Source of the DNA: Naegleria lovaniensis | Taxonomy: Eukaryota > Heterolobosea > Eutetramitea > Acrasida > Naegleriidae | DNA: 64,000 bases | NCBI RefSeq assembly: GCF_003324165.1 | Contig: NW_025407831.1 | Span: 682,001-746,000, forward strand | Reading direction: 5' to 3' | Part shown: positions 9,738 through 18,867 of the stretch, piece by piece | Position numbering within the stretch: the stretch's first letter is position 1 | Layout: each line of letters opens with the position of its first letter | Position numbers and translations under genes: made by a program | The notes under the pieces: generated by a model | Told to the model about the DNA's origin: nothing | Database searches by the model: none | What the model saw: the letters and a program-made list of their open reading frames with translations, nothing else

Positions 9738-10540
9738 TTATAATAATTCACATGATTTCTTTTGGGGTATTTGTATTGGTATATGATTTGGCTTTGTTTT
9801 CCGAATTTCACAAACCAAAGTCGTAAAAGCTTGAATAATATCTTCTGTTGTTTCTACTTCAAAGAATGGAATATTAATGTCCCTGGCGAATCGTTTACCT
9901 TCTTCAAATGTGACTTGTCTTTCTGATTCCATTTTGAACTTGAAAAATGTCATTTGTCAAAATCATGTCAAAAAAATTAAAATTTTCAAATACACTATTC
10001 GAATCATACACACAACACTCACCCTATTACCAACCAACACCATTGGTACCTTTTCAGCATCCTTCTTTACCAAAATTTGTTCATACAAATCATTCATTGG
10101 TTCAAACGTATTTCGATCACTCACTCGATACACCAACAAGAATCCACTTCCACATCTCATGGTTTGATCCAACAAAGCTCTATACTCCTCATTACCTGTA
10201 TTATCAAGAAAGTCCAAGAAATAGGGTTCGTCATCGATCTTGACATATTTTCGAAGTGAATATTTGTTGTCCGGAAATTGTTCTTCAAGGAAACTAGTAT
10301 ATTGGAAAGTTAGAGCTAATTTTCCAGAACCACATGTACCAACTGTTGTGAGAATGGTTGTTGAAAGAATTATGAATGGATGGAGATTGATGTTGGTTGG
10401 AGTTTGGTAAATATTGTTGTCGGTAAATTTTGTTATTATTGTCAACAATATTGGACGAGGATGAATGTTAAAATAACAACAACGACAACAAGTCATTACA
10501 TACGAACGGCCAGATCATACTCTCCTTGTTGTCGTGTCAT
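9738..10540 (-). CDS. Ras-like protein with degenerate nucleotide-binding motifs
   Basis: Three exons read from splice signals: 10504-10540, 10023-10342 and 9738-9938, giving 185 residues with a typical Ras length and a C-terminal CAAX-type box (SCELL). Overall similarity to Ras/Rap is clear (GFLLVYRVSDRNTFEPMNDL, VPMVLVGN). Most motif residues are changed. G1 is GTCGSGKLA, with Leu21 replacing the Mg-binding Ser/Thr. Switch I lacks the invariant Thr35 (Asp37 there). G3 is LDNTGNEEY instead of LDTAGQEEY. G4 is NRFK instead of NKxD, and the SAK motif is ETT. It probably binds nucleotide poorly or not at all, yet keeps the prenylation site. Not a decayed gene: frame and splice sites are intact. 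Confidence 0.8.
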
Positions 10541-10691
10541 GTGTTATGGATAGCATGGATATTTGTTGGAATAATGAAGATATTTTTTTTTGACGTTGCT
10601 CTGGACTATCACATTCCGAAATGGTTTCGAATTTGTTTATAAATGTTTTTAGTAATTCATAGAACAATAGACTGAATTTTACATTAGGATT

Positions 10692-10810
10692 GGCTACGGC
10701 CATATCACGATGAATGCACCTCATCCCGTCCGATTTGAGAAGTTAAGCATCGTCGAGCTGCATCAGTACTGAGGTTGGAGACAACTTGGGAACCTGCAGT
10801 GCTGTAGCCT
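10692..10810 (+). rRNA. 5S ribosomal RNA
   Basis: A 119-nt segment with the eukaryotic 5S pattern. The 5' GGCTAC pairs with the terminal GTAGCC. Box A-like AAGTTAAGCATCGTCGAGC and box C-like TTGGAGACAACTTGGGAACC make up the internal Pol III promoter. A run of T follows immediately (10810-10815) as Pol III terminator. It is a single copy here, in the gap between the Ras-like and F-box genes on the opposite strand. In Naegleria the large rRNA operon is on an extrachromosomal circle; a chromosomal 5S gene is consistent with that (established knowledge). Ends are inferred from pairing. Confidence 0.93.
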
Positions 10811-10896
10811 TTTTTATAGATTACAAGCATGTTTCTTCGAACACCTTCACATAGGTAATGTTGATACTTGCTATAAGGTTTTGCCTTAAAATTCAA

Positions 10897-11613
10897 TCAT
10901 CCTTGTTCAAAATCAATCGCTGCAAACATTGAGGTTTCTCCACGATCGGATTCAAAACACCGACCATAATACTGAGGTGTTTTTGTTTGCTTGGAGTTTG
11001 TGTAACGGCAATAAATTGGATCATAAAGTGATGACCGCTGTTGTAGAAATGTCATCTTATTGGTACAATTCGACTCGGAACCATCCACATTATACGCCAT
11101 GACAATGAATGAAAAGGGATATCCATTCTTTGAGGCTTGTTGACTTTGGTGAAATGAGTGATATTTCAATAAACAAAATGCTCTCAAATATTTCCAGTCC
11201 ACGTTGTTCAACTTGTTCAAAAACTTGTCAATCTTTTCATCATGATCCTGTTTGGTATGTGGTTTTTTCTTCTTCTTTTCTTCCGAGTTTGTTGATGGTA
11301 TTTTCACATTCATGGTGCAATCATCGCTATCAAAATCATGAGTCATGGTTGTTTGGAAAGAATTACAAGTTCCATGTTCCATCATACCAATGCATAATCG
11401 TTTAAACAATTCACACCACACTTGCTCATTATGAAACAACTGCTCGTAAAATTCTTGACACACGAGAAAGAGTGATCCTTCCAAAATGTATTCCAATGGA
11501 AGAAGTGGTAAAATATGAGCTTGAATCACATCACATGAAATTCGTGGCATTTGTGAATTTCTGCTCAATTCGTTTCTTCTTGTGTTGGAAAGCACTTGAT
11601 TGGACGAGTTCAT
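10897..11613 (-). CDS. F-box protein, 5' end possibly frameshifted
   Basis: About 238 residues from the ATG at 11613. An F-box-like segment (about 20-70) reads ISCDVIQAHILPLLPLEY, then SLFLVCQEFYEQLFHNEQVW and ELFKRL. A Lys-rich linker and a C-terminal domain with WKYLRAFCLLKYHSF and YYGRCFESDRGETSMFAAI follow; I do not recognise the latter. Upstream, the frame from the ATG at 11746 codes a plausible 71-residue segment (MKRIKDILASQRHQRQFST...) that runs through this start in another frame and stops at about 11531. Either the true gene is longer with a frame break near 11530-11610, or that segment is an overlapping upstream ORF. Its 3' end lies 87 bp from the end of the 5S gene. Confidence 0.55.
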   Translation of the reverse strand: MNSSNQVLSNTRRNELSRNSQMPRISCDVIQAHILPLLPLEYILEGSLFLVCQEFYEQLFHNEQVWCELFKRLCIGMMEHGTCNSFQTTMTHDFDSDDCTMNVKIPSTNSEEKKKKKPHTKQDHDEKIDKFLNKLNNVDWKYLRAFCLLKYHSFHQSQQASKNGYPFSFIVMAYNVDGSESNCTNKMTFLQQRSSLYDPIYCRYTNSKQTKTPQYYGRCFESDRGETSMFAAIDFEQG

Positions 11614-12067
11614 GAAAATCCTCAATGGATAATTCGGATTTCACATGATCTGGAAGGAATTGGTAGGATTGATCGAGACCACTTGGAGTGGTTGAAAATT
11701 GTCTTTGATGACGCTGGCTGGCAAGTATGTCTTTGATTCGTTTCATTTTTTTTTGTGCTTTGCGTCAAGTTTATTACAACAACGAAATGAGCTTTCCATA
11801 AATGAATAAAGTCATTTACCCTGAGCCTCAACATTATGAGATTAGTATGCTGCCTGCTTGGTTATCTTCAACCAGAACGTCGGGATTCGTCTTGTTCTTA
11901 ACTGTTCACGTATGAGATAACCAATGCATCGTTCACACCCTATAGGACCTGTGAGAGTAATACATTCAACGACTGCTCTTATTAAAAAGGAATTGTGAGT
12001 CCCTTACTTTTTCATCTGTTCTTGATGGTTCAAACACATTTTGAATTTTCAATGAATACAATTTCCA

Positions 12068-12238
12068 CTACGGTAAGAGTTTGAATAACGTTGGAATGAC
12101 AATTATTAATGCCATCAGAATACTGTGAACAAACGTAAGAGAAACGAGAACTGTACAACAGCAAGTTTTTTGTATGACAGCTCTCTTTGATTGTGCAGAG
12201 AGTCCATCAACATGCTTATAAAGTTCAAACAATTTCAT
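12068..12238 (-). CDS. Possible small tail-anchored membrane protein
   Basis: 56-residue frame starting at the ATG at 12236-12238. It has a polar N-terminus, a Cys triplet (KTCCCTVLVSLTF) and a C-terminal hydrophobic helix (HSILMALIIVIPTLFKLLP). No family recognised. It begins only 63 bp downstream of the stop of the GPTGY-repeat gene on the same strand, so it could also be a chance frame in a 3' untranslated region. Composition and helix are the only support. Confidence 0.25.
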   Translation of the reverse strand: MKLFELYKHVDGLSAQSKRAVIQKTCCCTVLVSLTFVHSILMALIIVIPTLFKLLP

Positions 12239-12300
12239 ATTATGAATTCTTTGAACATGAAAGAAACCATTGTTGTCTCTTTTAAAGTTCAAACTGTGCT

Positions 12301-12720
12301 TTATTTATTTATTCTGTTTTGTGAAAGATAATGCCCAGTTGGGCCATAACCCATTGGGCCATAACCAGTTGGACCATAACCCATTGGGCCGAAACCTGTT
12401 GGACCATAACCAGTTGGACAGAAACCATTTGGACCACAGTCCTCACCGAACACGTAAACGGTAGTAATGGTGAACGTAACCACGACTTGATGGGAATCGT
12501 TGGATCCTAGTTGTGTCAACGAGAGCACACCATACAGACCCTGAGTAGTTTGGTGATCAAAAAGAGTAATTTCCGCCTTGTAGTCTTGTTGATCCTGTTC
12601 ATTGTGAAATTTGAACGAATAACCTTGGATCGAATCATCCATTATTCTTTCTGTAATTTCACCCGAGTAATATTTGTTGCCATATGTAACACTTATAATG
12701 TCGTCCTTGCCTGCCTTCAT
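12301..12720 (-). CDS. Small protein with C-terminal GPTGY repeats
   Basis: 139 residues from the ATG at 12718-12720. The first 95 residues look like a small beta-sandwich (YGNKYYSGEITERIM, VVVTFTITTVYVFGED) of unknown family. Residues about 95-130 are tandem five-residue repeats of GPTGY, GPMGY and GPTGF, encoded by a 15-nt repeat at about 12340-12440. Such Gly-Pro-Tyr tails occur in surface and phase-separating proteins, but no function can be assigned. No signal peptide or membrane segment is seen. Confidence 0.55.
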   Translation of the reverse strand: MKAGKDDIISVTYGNKYYSGEITERIMDDSIQGYSFKFHNEQDQQDYKAEITLFDHQTTQGLYGVLSLTQLGSNDSHQVVVTFTITTVYVFGEDCGPNGFCPTGYGPTGFGPMGYGPTGYGPMGYGPTGHYLSQNRINK

Positions 12721-13416
12721 GCAAGAAGTCGAAAACTCGACCTATTTACCACTATCATATCCGGCCTTTGCAAAGTCAATCATTTTTTAATTGTAGAGTT
12801 CAAAAGAAAGTGGCGGGAACGAAAACAAGAAACAAACGCCACAGGGAGTGTATTTTTTTGCATTACATACAATTGGGTGGAGATGATACACTTTTGAATC
12901 TTGTCAGAACTTACGTTTTAGAATTCGAATACTTTAGAACGAACATTTATGGCGGAGAGACAAAAGACCATCATGGGTAGAATCATCCAATGCTGACAGT
13001 GTTTGAATTATTTTTGCTGAACCACATGCCGTGTATCAATTTCTCTGTAAAAAGTTACATAATAAAAGAAATGGATTATTTCTTGGTTTCGAATCTTCAA
13101 CCCAAAAACTACACAACAAAGGCTTCTGCTTTTGTCACTCACTGTTCATACAGTCAAAGACTGTAGCGGGAGTGTCGCCATATTCCTGGCAGGCATCCCG
13201 TCTGTGACTAACAAGAGAAACAAAAACACTTCTCCACCTGGTCAATATTTTTAGAAGTTACAAAAAAAAGGAATTCTACTAACTACTAAATAATAAAAAA
13301 ATATAACTTGCTTGTTGAGAAAACAATTTGATGTTATGTATTAGTACACACGAAACCTTGAATTCAATATCAAAAAGAAAAATACTTCGCTGACAGCTTG
13401 ACGTTTTCAAAAAAAA
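12721..13416. other. Intergenic region, nothing recognised
   Basis: About 700 bp between the GPTGY-repeat gene and the F-box/LRR gene at 13417, transcribed away from each other. AT-rich, especially 13255-13415. No tRNA-like T-loop, no long frame and no repeat were found. Confidence 0.5.
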
Positions 13417-14529
13417 ATGAAAAAACTCTCTCACTTCATTTCATCATTGGGAAACAGTCATCATAACACTCATGATCTCGAAAACTCTCTTTCATCATCC
13501 TCGTTTTCATTCTCTTCCTCCGAAATGGTCAATCATCTTGTCAATGCAATGAATGAAACCTCACAACATTCGGTTCAAGAAATTTCCGAACAAATTGGAT
13601 TTACATTTCCAAAAGAAGAATTTAAATTAGGACCAGTGCCAGATGATGTTATTTTTCATGTGTTTTATTTTGTGGACTTGACGTTTGTAGTGAGTGTTGC
13701 TGCCAAGGTGTGTGTGCAGTGGTTACGTGTTTCACAACGAATGGTTGGAAAGAGAGTTGATTTGACAAGTGACAAGAATTGGTCGAACAGTTTACTGCAA
13801 GAATGTGGTAGAAGTGTCACGATATTTTTGAACATGATGTCCAGTAGTGAAGCATTTTCAACCATCACCGAGTTGAATCTGTCAAAATCTCGTATTGGAT
13901 TTGAAGGTTTGAAACTTTTCTGTCACTGCTCATTTCTTCCAAAATTGAAAATTTTAAATTTACATGATAACAATTTAGGTAATGAAGGAATTGAATTATT
14001 AATGATGAAACCTGTAGAGAATTTAGAATTCCTGGATGTGTCTCTAAATCATTTTGGAAAACTTGGACTTCAAGCCATTACTTCTAGTCCACACTTGAAA
14101 AATTTAAAAACTCTTCATTTAAATCATAATCTTTTGGCAAGTGAAGGTATTTCAGAATTGTGTAAGAATAGTGGTGAATGGATTCAACATTTAGAATCTC
14201 TGGATTTGAGTTCTTGTGGAATGATTTGGGAAAATGATTATACGACTCTTCTTGCGTGTGAAAAATTCAAATTTAAAAGAATTATCATTGAGAGGAAATA
14301 ATATTGGAACTGTTGGAATTTTGCTAATGTTTGATTTTTTGGAGCATTCACCTTTGAATCGTCCTTACCACTGGATTCAGAAAATGCAAATTCTTCTACA
14401 ACATCTTTTCGTCCCATATTCTTTATCAAGAATTTGACATGTTTGGATTTACGAGAGAATCATATTGCACGGAAAGGTGAAGCATTGATTCGAGACAAGT
14501 TGAAAAATTTGAAAGATTTCAAATGTTAA
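13417..14529 (+). pseudogene. F-box/LRR gene with two frame breaks
   Basis: The first frame (13417-14301) codes an F-box-like segment (GPVPDDVIFHVFYFVDLTFV) and then leucine-rich repeats (ITELNLSKSRIGFEGLKLF, LKILNLHDNNLGNEGIELL, LESLDLSSCGM). The repeats continue in a second frame (LKELSLRGNNIGTVGILLM) from about 14262, and in a third frame (NLTCLDLRENHIARKGEAL) after about 14340, ending at the TAA at 14527-14529. Both switches sit at homopolymers: an A run at 14260-14265 and a T run at 14335-14340. This is either a recent pseudogene or two single-base homopolymer errors in the assembly. The similarity to neighbouring LRR genes favours a host protein of the same family. Convergent with the NHL gene. 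Confidence 0.6.
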
Positions 14530-14634
14530 AAAGATTGACACGCAACTCTATGAGTGACTCGAGTTCAATTATTATTGAAACACCTAAAGAAGATCAGAAA
14601 TCTTTTTTTCAAGAAGAAAATTTAATTCCAAAAT

Positions 14635-17600
14635 TTAAATCTTTTCTGCTTGTCTCTTCTTTGCAGCTCGTACGTACAATGCAATCACAACGACCACAAT
14701 CAATACAATCACAGACAAGACCAATAAAGATCCCACAGCCGATAATACAATGGCCAAAATGGTCGAACTGTTATCTACATTTCCGTTGGAAGATTGAGTG
14801 GGTTTTGTAGCTCTCTTAAAATTCTGATCGATAATTCCAAACGATGTCAAGTGGTACGTCTTGCATTTGATGTTGAATTTCACAGTCTTGGTTGAAATTT
14901 CTAAATTGGAGACTTCTGACAGGAGACCATCCAAAGACCAATCTTTCTTAATTTCATCAAAATACATGCATGAATAATTGAAATCCTTATTATTCGTACT
15001 TTCAACCACAATATTCGAGAAGGATAATTCAATAGGATCTTTCAACTCGGAAATGGAAATTTTTGCACCCTTCTTATCAAATAAGGAAATGGTCAACACG
15101 GAGCTGACAAGTGGCGCCTCCACATCCGAACGACTCTCCACCGATGCCACTGGTTGATAAATCGACGACAATAAAGTTACCTTCTCACTCGCATTCAATC
15201 CCTTCTCAATCAAATGTTGTGAAATACTCTCAGGAAGTTGCGCCTTCACACTTTCATCTTTTGTAAAGTTGATAAATTTAGCGCCAAGATCTTGCAACGT
15301 TGGAATAATTTCACTTTTCGTTTGAGTTTGTTGTTGAGAATTACTGGAGGATCCATCTTGTGGACAATAATTTTGTGAACTCGTGGTCGAACTGCTGTTA
15401 AATAAATTCGTGGCACAAAATGGAATGGTACAATCGAGACCGTAGAAACCATTCATGCATTGACACCTGTCAGGAGCGAGACAGTTTCCACTTCTGGAAT
15501 TGCAAACGAGAGAGGAATCGTTGGAAATTCCAAAACAAATTGGGACGTTGCATTTGGAGGAGTAACCAGTGTATCCGAGTGGACATGGATGGCATTCATC
15601 GGTTGCGCTGTTCCAAGAGAAGCCATAGCCACACGAAGGAGAAAGTAATCGTAATCTTCCATTTTGGGAATCCACAAAGTAAATTTCACCATTTTTGGTA
15701 AAGGTCAACGAATGAGGTCCGTTCAATAAGGTCGTAGTAGCATCCACTCCAACGAGTTCTTGTTGAGCAGTATTGGGTACAAAACCTCCAATTCCATTTC
15801 CTGCCACAGTTGTCATGATTCCATTTTGTAATGAAATTCTTCGAATTCTGTGATTATTCGTGTCAGCAATCCATAAATATTTTTCTGTTTTGGATAATAA
15901 TAATGAAGTTGGATAATTCAATTGACTATCTATGGCTCGAATTTGATCGCCATTGTATCCTGCAGTGCCTGTACCAGCAATGGTAATAATGGTTCCGTTT
16001 GTGAAAATTTTTCTGATTCGATGATTTTGAGAATCTGCAATATAGACTTCACCCAATTTGGAAACGACTACACCATTAGGTGCGTTCAACATGGCACTTG
16101 TAGCGTCTGAAAAATCTCCATTGTATCCTGCAGTTCCAATTCCTGCAATGGTTTCGATAATTCCAGTAGATTCATTAATTTTTCTAATTCGATTATTTCC
16201 TGAATCGGCAATATAGATGGAACCATCCATGCTTGATGAAAAGACACTTCTTGGGAAGAAGAGACGAGCATTCACAGCGAGACCTCCATCTCCAACTCCA
16301 CCCACGACAGTTGTCATCATGCCACTTGTCAAAGAAACCTTTCTTACTCTATTATTATTGGCATCTGCAATATACAATTGATGTTCACCATTTGAGGGAG
16401 TATACAATGCAACATCCATTGGTCGATTCACTTTTCTACTCGTTGCCAATCCCTCTCCATCATAACCACAAGATCTATATTGAGCATTCAAACCAGCAAT
16501 TGTTGTTAAATTTCCAGTCGATACGAGAACTTTCTTAACACTACATTGATCGACAATATACACTGCAGAATTATCTGGAGAAACATGGACACTCACTGGA
16601 GATGTTAATTGCCAATCAATGGCTGCACTGTTTTCTTCTCTTGAAGAACCTCCTCCTGCAACGGTTGTAATGATTCCCGAAATGAAATCAATTTTTCTAA
16701 TTCTGGAACTATAGGGATCTGCAATGTAGAGTTCATTTCCGCTAGAAGTGAGGGAAATACTGGTGGGTTCTCGGAAGAGAGCATTTTGAGCATTTCCAAA
16801 ATCTCCACTGGCAGGATCGATGGCAAAAGTTCCATTTCCAGAAATGGTAGTGATGATGCCTGTGGCTAAAGAAAGTTTGCGAATTCTAATATTTTTCGAA
16901 TCTGCAATGAACAGCTCATTGGTTGCAAGACTTAGAGCAACATCAGTAGGAGTTCCCAATGAAGCGTCGAGGGCTAATCCACCGTCACCTGAGAAATTAA
17001 ATTGTCCATTTCCAGCCACAGTGATTACAGTTCCAGAATTTCCATTAATTTTCTTAATCTTGTTATTGAGAGAATCTGCAAAATAAATTTCATTCGTAGC
17101 TTCAGAAATGGCAATTCCTCTTGGAGCGTTAATTTGAGCCAAAGTACCTGATGTTACTCCATCGGCACCGCTGTCACCTGCCACACCGGTTCCTACCACA
17201 GTCGAAATTCGTCCATTTGCATCAATTTTACGAATTCGATGATGTCTTGTATCGCTAATATAGACCTCTCTTGTTAGAGTTGAAACTGCAATGCCATTTG
17301 GATAGTTCAACATGGAATTTTGAGAATTTGTATCGCCTTCTCCAAACGTAGAATCAGTTCCAGCAATTGTTGTAATCACTCCGTTGCTCGCATCGATTTT
17401 TCGAATACGATGATTGAAAGTGTCAGAAATCAAAAGATCTCCGTTCGATTTCATAAAAATTCCTGAAGGATAATTGAAAGATGCACTTTTTGCAGAACCA
17501 TTGTCTCCACTGAAACCAGGAGTGCCAGATCCTGCCATGGTGTCAATCATTCGACCATTCTTGACATTCACACTTCGAATTCTTTGATATCCATAATCGC

Positions 17601-18867
17601 TCACAATGACTTGTTCATCCAATGACAAGCTGACACCTAAAGGACTTGCCAAATTTGTCATGTCAGCTGGAACAGAATCTCCATTGAATAACTCTTCTTG
17701 ACCTCTTCCTGCAATGGTTGTAATGGTATTGGTCGAGAAGGATACTTTTCTAACTCTTCGATTGGATTGATCAGCAATGTATAATTCTGAATTTTCCGAA
17801 TTTGGAGAAAATGCAAGTCCCATGGGTGAATTTAATTGACAAGTTCGTGGGAGAGAGCCATCACCTGAAAAACCTGCAACTCCACTACCAACAATGGTAT
17901 CAATGACACCAGTAGCCACAGTGACCTTTCTAATGACATGATTCAAAGTGTCAGAAATCAAAATGTCATTTTGTAAAGTGAGCGCCAAACCCTTGGGAGT
18001 GTTTAAAGTACATGCAGTTGCTAAATTACCATCGCCGTCGTATCCTTGGGTACCATTTCCAGCCACTGTATAAATCATTCCATTTTGTGCAATCTTTCTA
18101 ATTCTCATATTCAAAGTGTCTGCAATCAACAATTCGTTATTACTCGAAAAGGAAATTGAGGTTGGTCCATTTAAGGTTGCCAAGTTTGCTGGACCGTCAT
18201 CGCCTGAATACTTGTCAATTCCATTTCCACAAATTGTAGTGATGATCATGGTCGAGAGAGAAATTTTTCTAATTCTATGATTATTCGTGTCTGACACAAA
18301 TAAATCTCCATTTATGGAAATTGCAATACTCGAAGGAGAATTTAACATGGAAGTGTTAGCTACAATATTATCACCATTGAAACCAGCTTGTCCAGTACCT
18401 GCAATGGTAGAAATCAAACCTTGTGAATCAATCTTTCTAATTCGATGACTGCCTTGCTCACACACATAAATGTCACTTGTCAATGCGTTAAAAGCAATCG
18501 AAGAAGGTGAAGAGAGTGTGGCCAATGTTGCCAATAGATTATCTCCATTATATCCTTTACCATTCAACACACCTGCTATGGTTTGAATCAGTGGATTTTG
18601 TGGATTGGACATGTCAATTTTTCTTACGAGGTTCATACTGCCATCTGTCACGTAGAGATTTTGTGAAATAAAAGACAATCCAGAAATTAATCCCATACTG
18701 GCTAAGAGTGGTGAATAACCATCTCCAGCACCAAATCCACCTCCAATGTTTGTAATGTTGTAGGATGGAGCGACAGGTGTCAGTTGTCCATGTGTAAAAG
18801 AAAAAACACTCAAAACCAACAACAACACTAGTTGCATGACCCTTCCGCTGTGATGTTGTTTCATCAT
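14635..18867 (-). CDS. NHL-repeat surface protein with EGF-like and GPS-like segments
   Basis: 1410 residues from the ATG at 18867. A signal peptide (VMQLVLLLVLSVFSFTHGQ) is followed by about 20 NHL repeats (about 45-1090). Each contains a pattern like IYIADSGNNRIRKI and TIAGxGxxGYNGD, so two or more beta-propellers outside the cell are expected. A Cys-rich EGF/teneurin-like block (about 1105-1190, CQCMNGFYGLDCTIPFC) comes next. A segment near 1300-1345 ends in KCKTYHLTSFGII and resembles the GPS autocleavage motif of adhesion receptors and polycystins. One transmembrane helix (about 1370-1398) and a short basic tail (RAAKKRQAEKI) complete it. A role in adhesion or recognition is inferred. 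Intronless. Confidence 0.85.
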   Translation of the reverse strand: MMKQHHSGRVMQLVLLLVLSVFSFTHGQLTPVAPSYNITNIGGGFGAGDGYSPLLASMGLISGLSFISQNLYVTDGSMNLVRKIDMSNPQNPLIQTIAGVLNGKGYNGDNLLATLATLSSPSSIAFNALTSDIYVCEQGSHRIRKIDSQGLISTIAGTGQAGFNGDNIVANTSMLNSPSSIAISINGDLFVSDTNNHRIRKISLSTMIITTICGNGIDKYSGDDGPANLATLNGPTSISFSSNNELLIADTLNMRIRKIAQNGMIYTVAGNGTQGYDGDGNLATACTLNTPKGLALTLQNDILISDTLNHVIRKVTVATGVIDTIVGSGVAGFSGDGSLPRTCQLNSPMGLAFSPNSENSELYIADQSNRRVRKVSFSTNTITTIAGRGQEELFNGDSVPADMTNLASPLGVSLSLDEQVIVSDYGYQRIRSVNVKNGRMIDTMAGSGTPGFSGDNGSAKSASFNYPSGIFMKSNGDLLISDTFNHRIRKIDASNGVITTIAGTDSTFGEGDTNSQNSMLNYPNGIAVSTLTREVYISDTRHHRIRKIDANGRISTVVGTGVAGDSGADGVTSGTLAQINAPRGIAISEATNEIYFADSLNNKIKKINGNSGTVITVAGNGQFNFSGDGGLALDASLGTPTDVALSLATNELFIADSKNIRIRKLSLATGIITTISGNGTFAIDPASGDFGNAQNALFREPTSISLTSSGNELYIADPYSSRIRKIDFISGIITTVAGGGSSREENSAAIDWQLTSPVSVHVSPDNSAVYIVDQCSVKKVLVSTGNLTTIAGLNAQYRSCGYDGEGLATSRKVNRPMDVALYTPSNGEHQLYIADANNNRVRKVSLTSGMMTTVVGGVGDGGLAVNARLFFPRSVFSSSMDGSIYIADSGNNRIRKINESTGIIETIAGIGTAGYNGDFSDATSAMLNAPNGVVVSKLGEVYIADSQNHRIRKIFTNGTIITIAGTGTAGYNGDQIRAIDSQLNYPTSLLLSKTEKYLWIADTNNHRIRRISLQNGIMTTVAGNGIGGFVPNTAQQELVGVDATTTLLNGPHSLTFTKNGEIYFVDSQNGRLRLLSPSCGYGFSWNSATDECHPCPLGYTGYSSKCNVPICFGISNDSSLVCNSRSGNCLAPDRCQCMNGFYGLDCTIPFCATNLFNSSSTTSSQNYCPQDGSSSNSQQQTQTKSEIIPTLQDLGAKFINFTKDESVKAQLPESISQHLIEKGLNASEKVTLLSSIYQPVASVESRSDVEAPLVSSVLTISLFDKKGAKISISELKDPIELSFSNIVVESTNNKDFNYSCMYFDEIKKDWSLDGLLSEVSNLEISTKTVKFNIKCKTYHLTSFGIIDQNFKRATKPTQSSNGNVDNSSTILAIVLSAVGSLLVLSVIVLIVVVVIALYVRAAKKRQAEKI

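Noticed and set aside
10705-10896. Minus-strand 63-codon frame
   Set aside because: It lies across the 5S rRNA gene and starts from its flank; it is a chance frame.
11820-11900. Minus-strand CTCATAA with flanks that vaguely align to elongator tRNA-Met
   Set aside because: The anticodon stem does not pair, and there is no TTCRA T-loop or acceptor-stem pairing.
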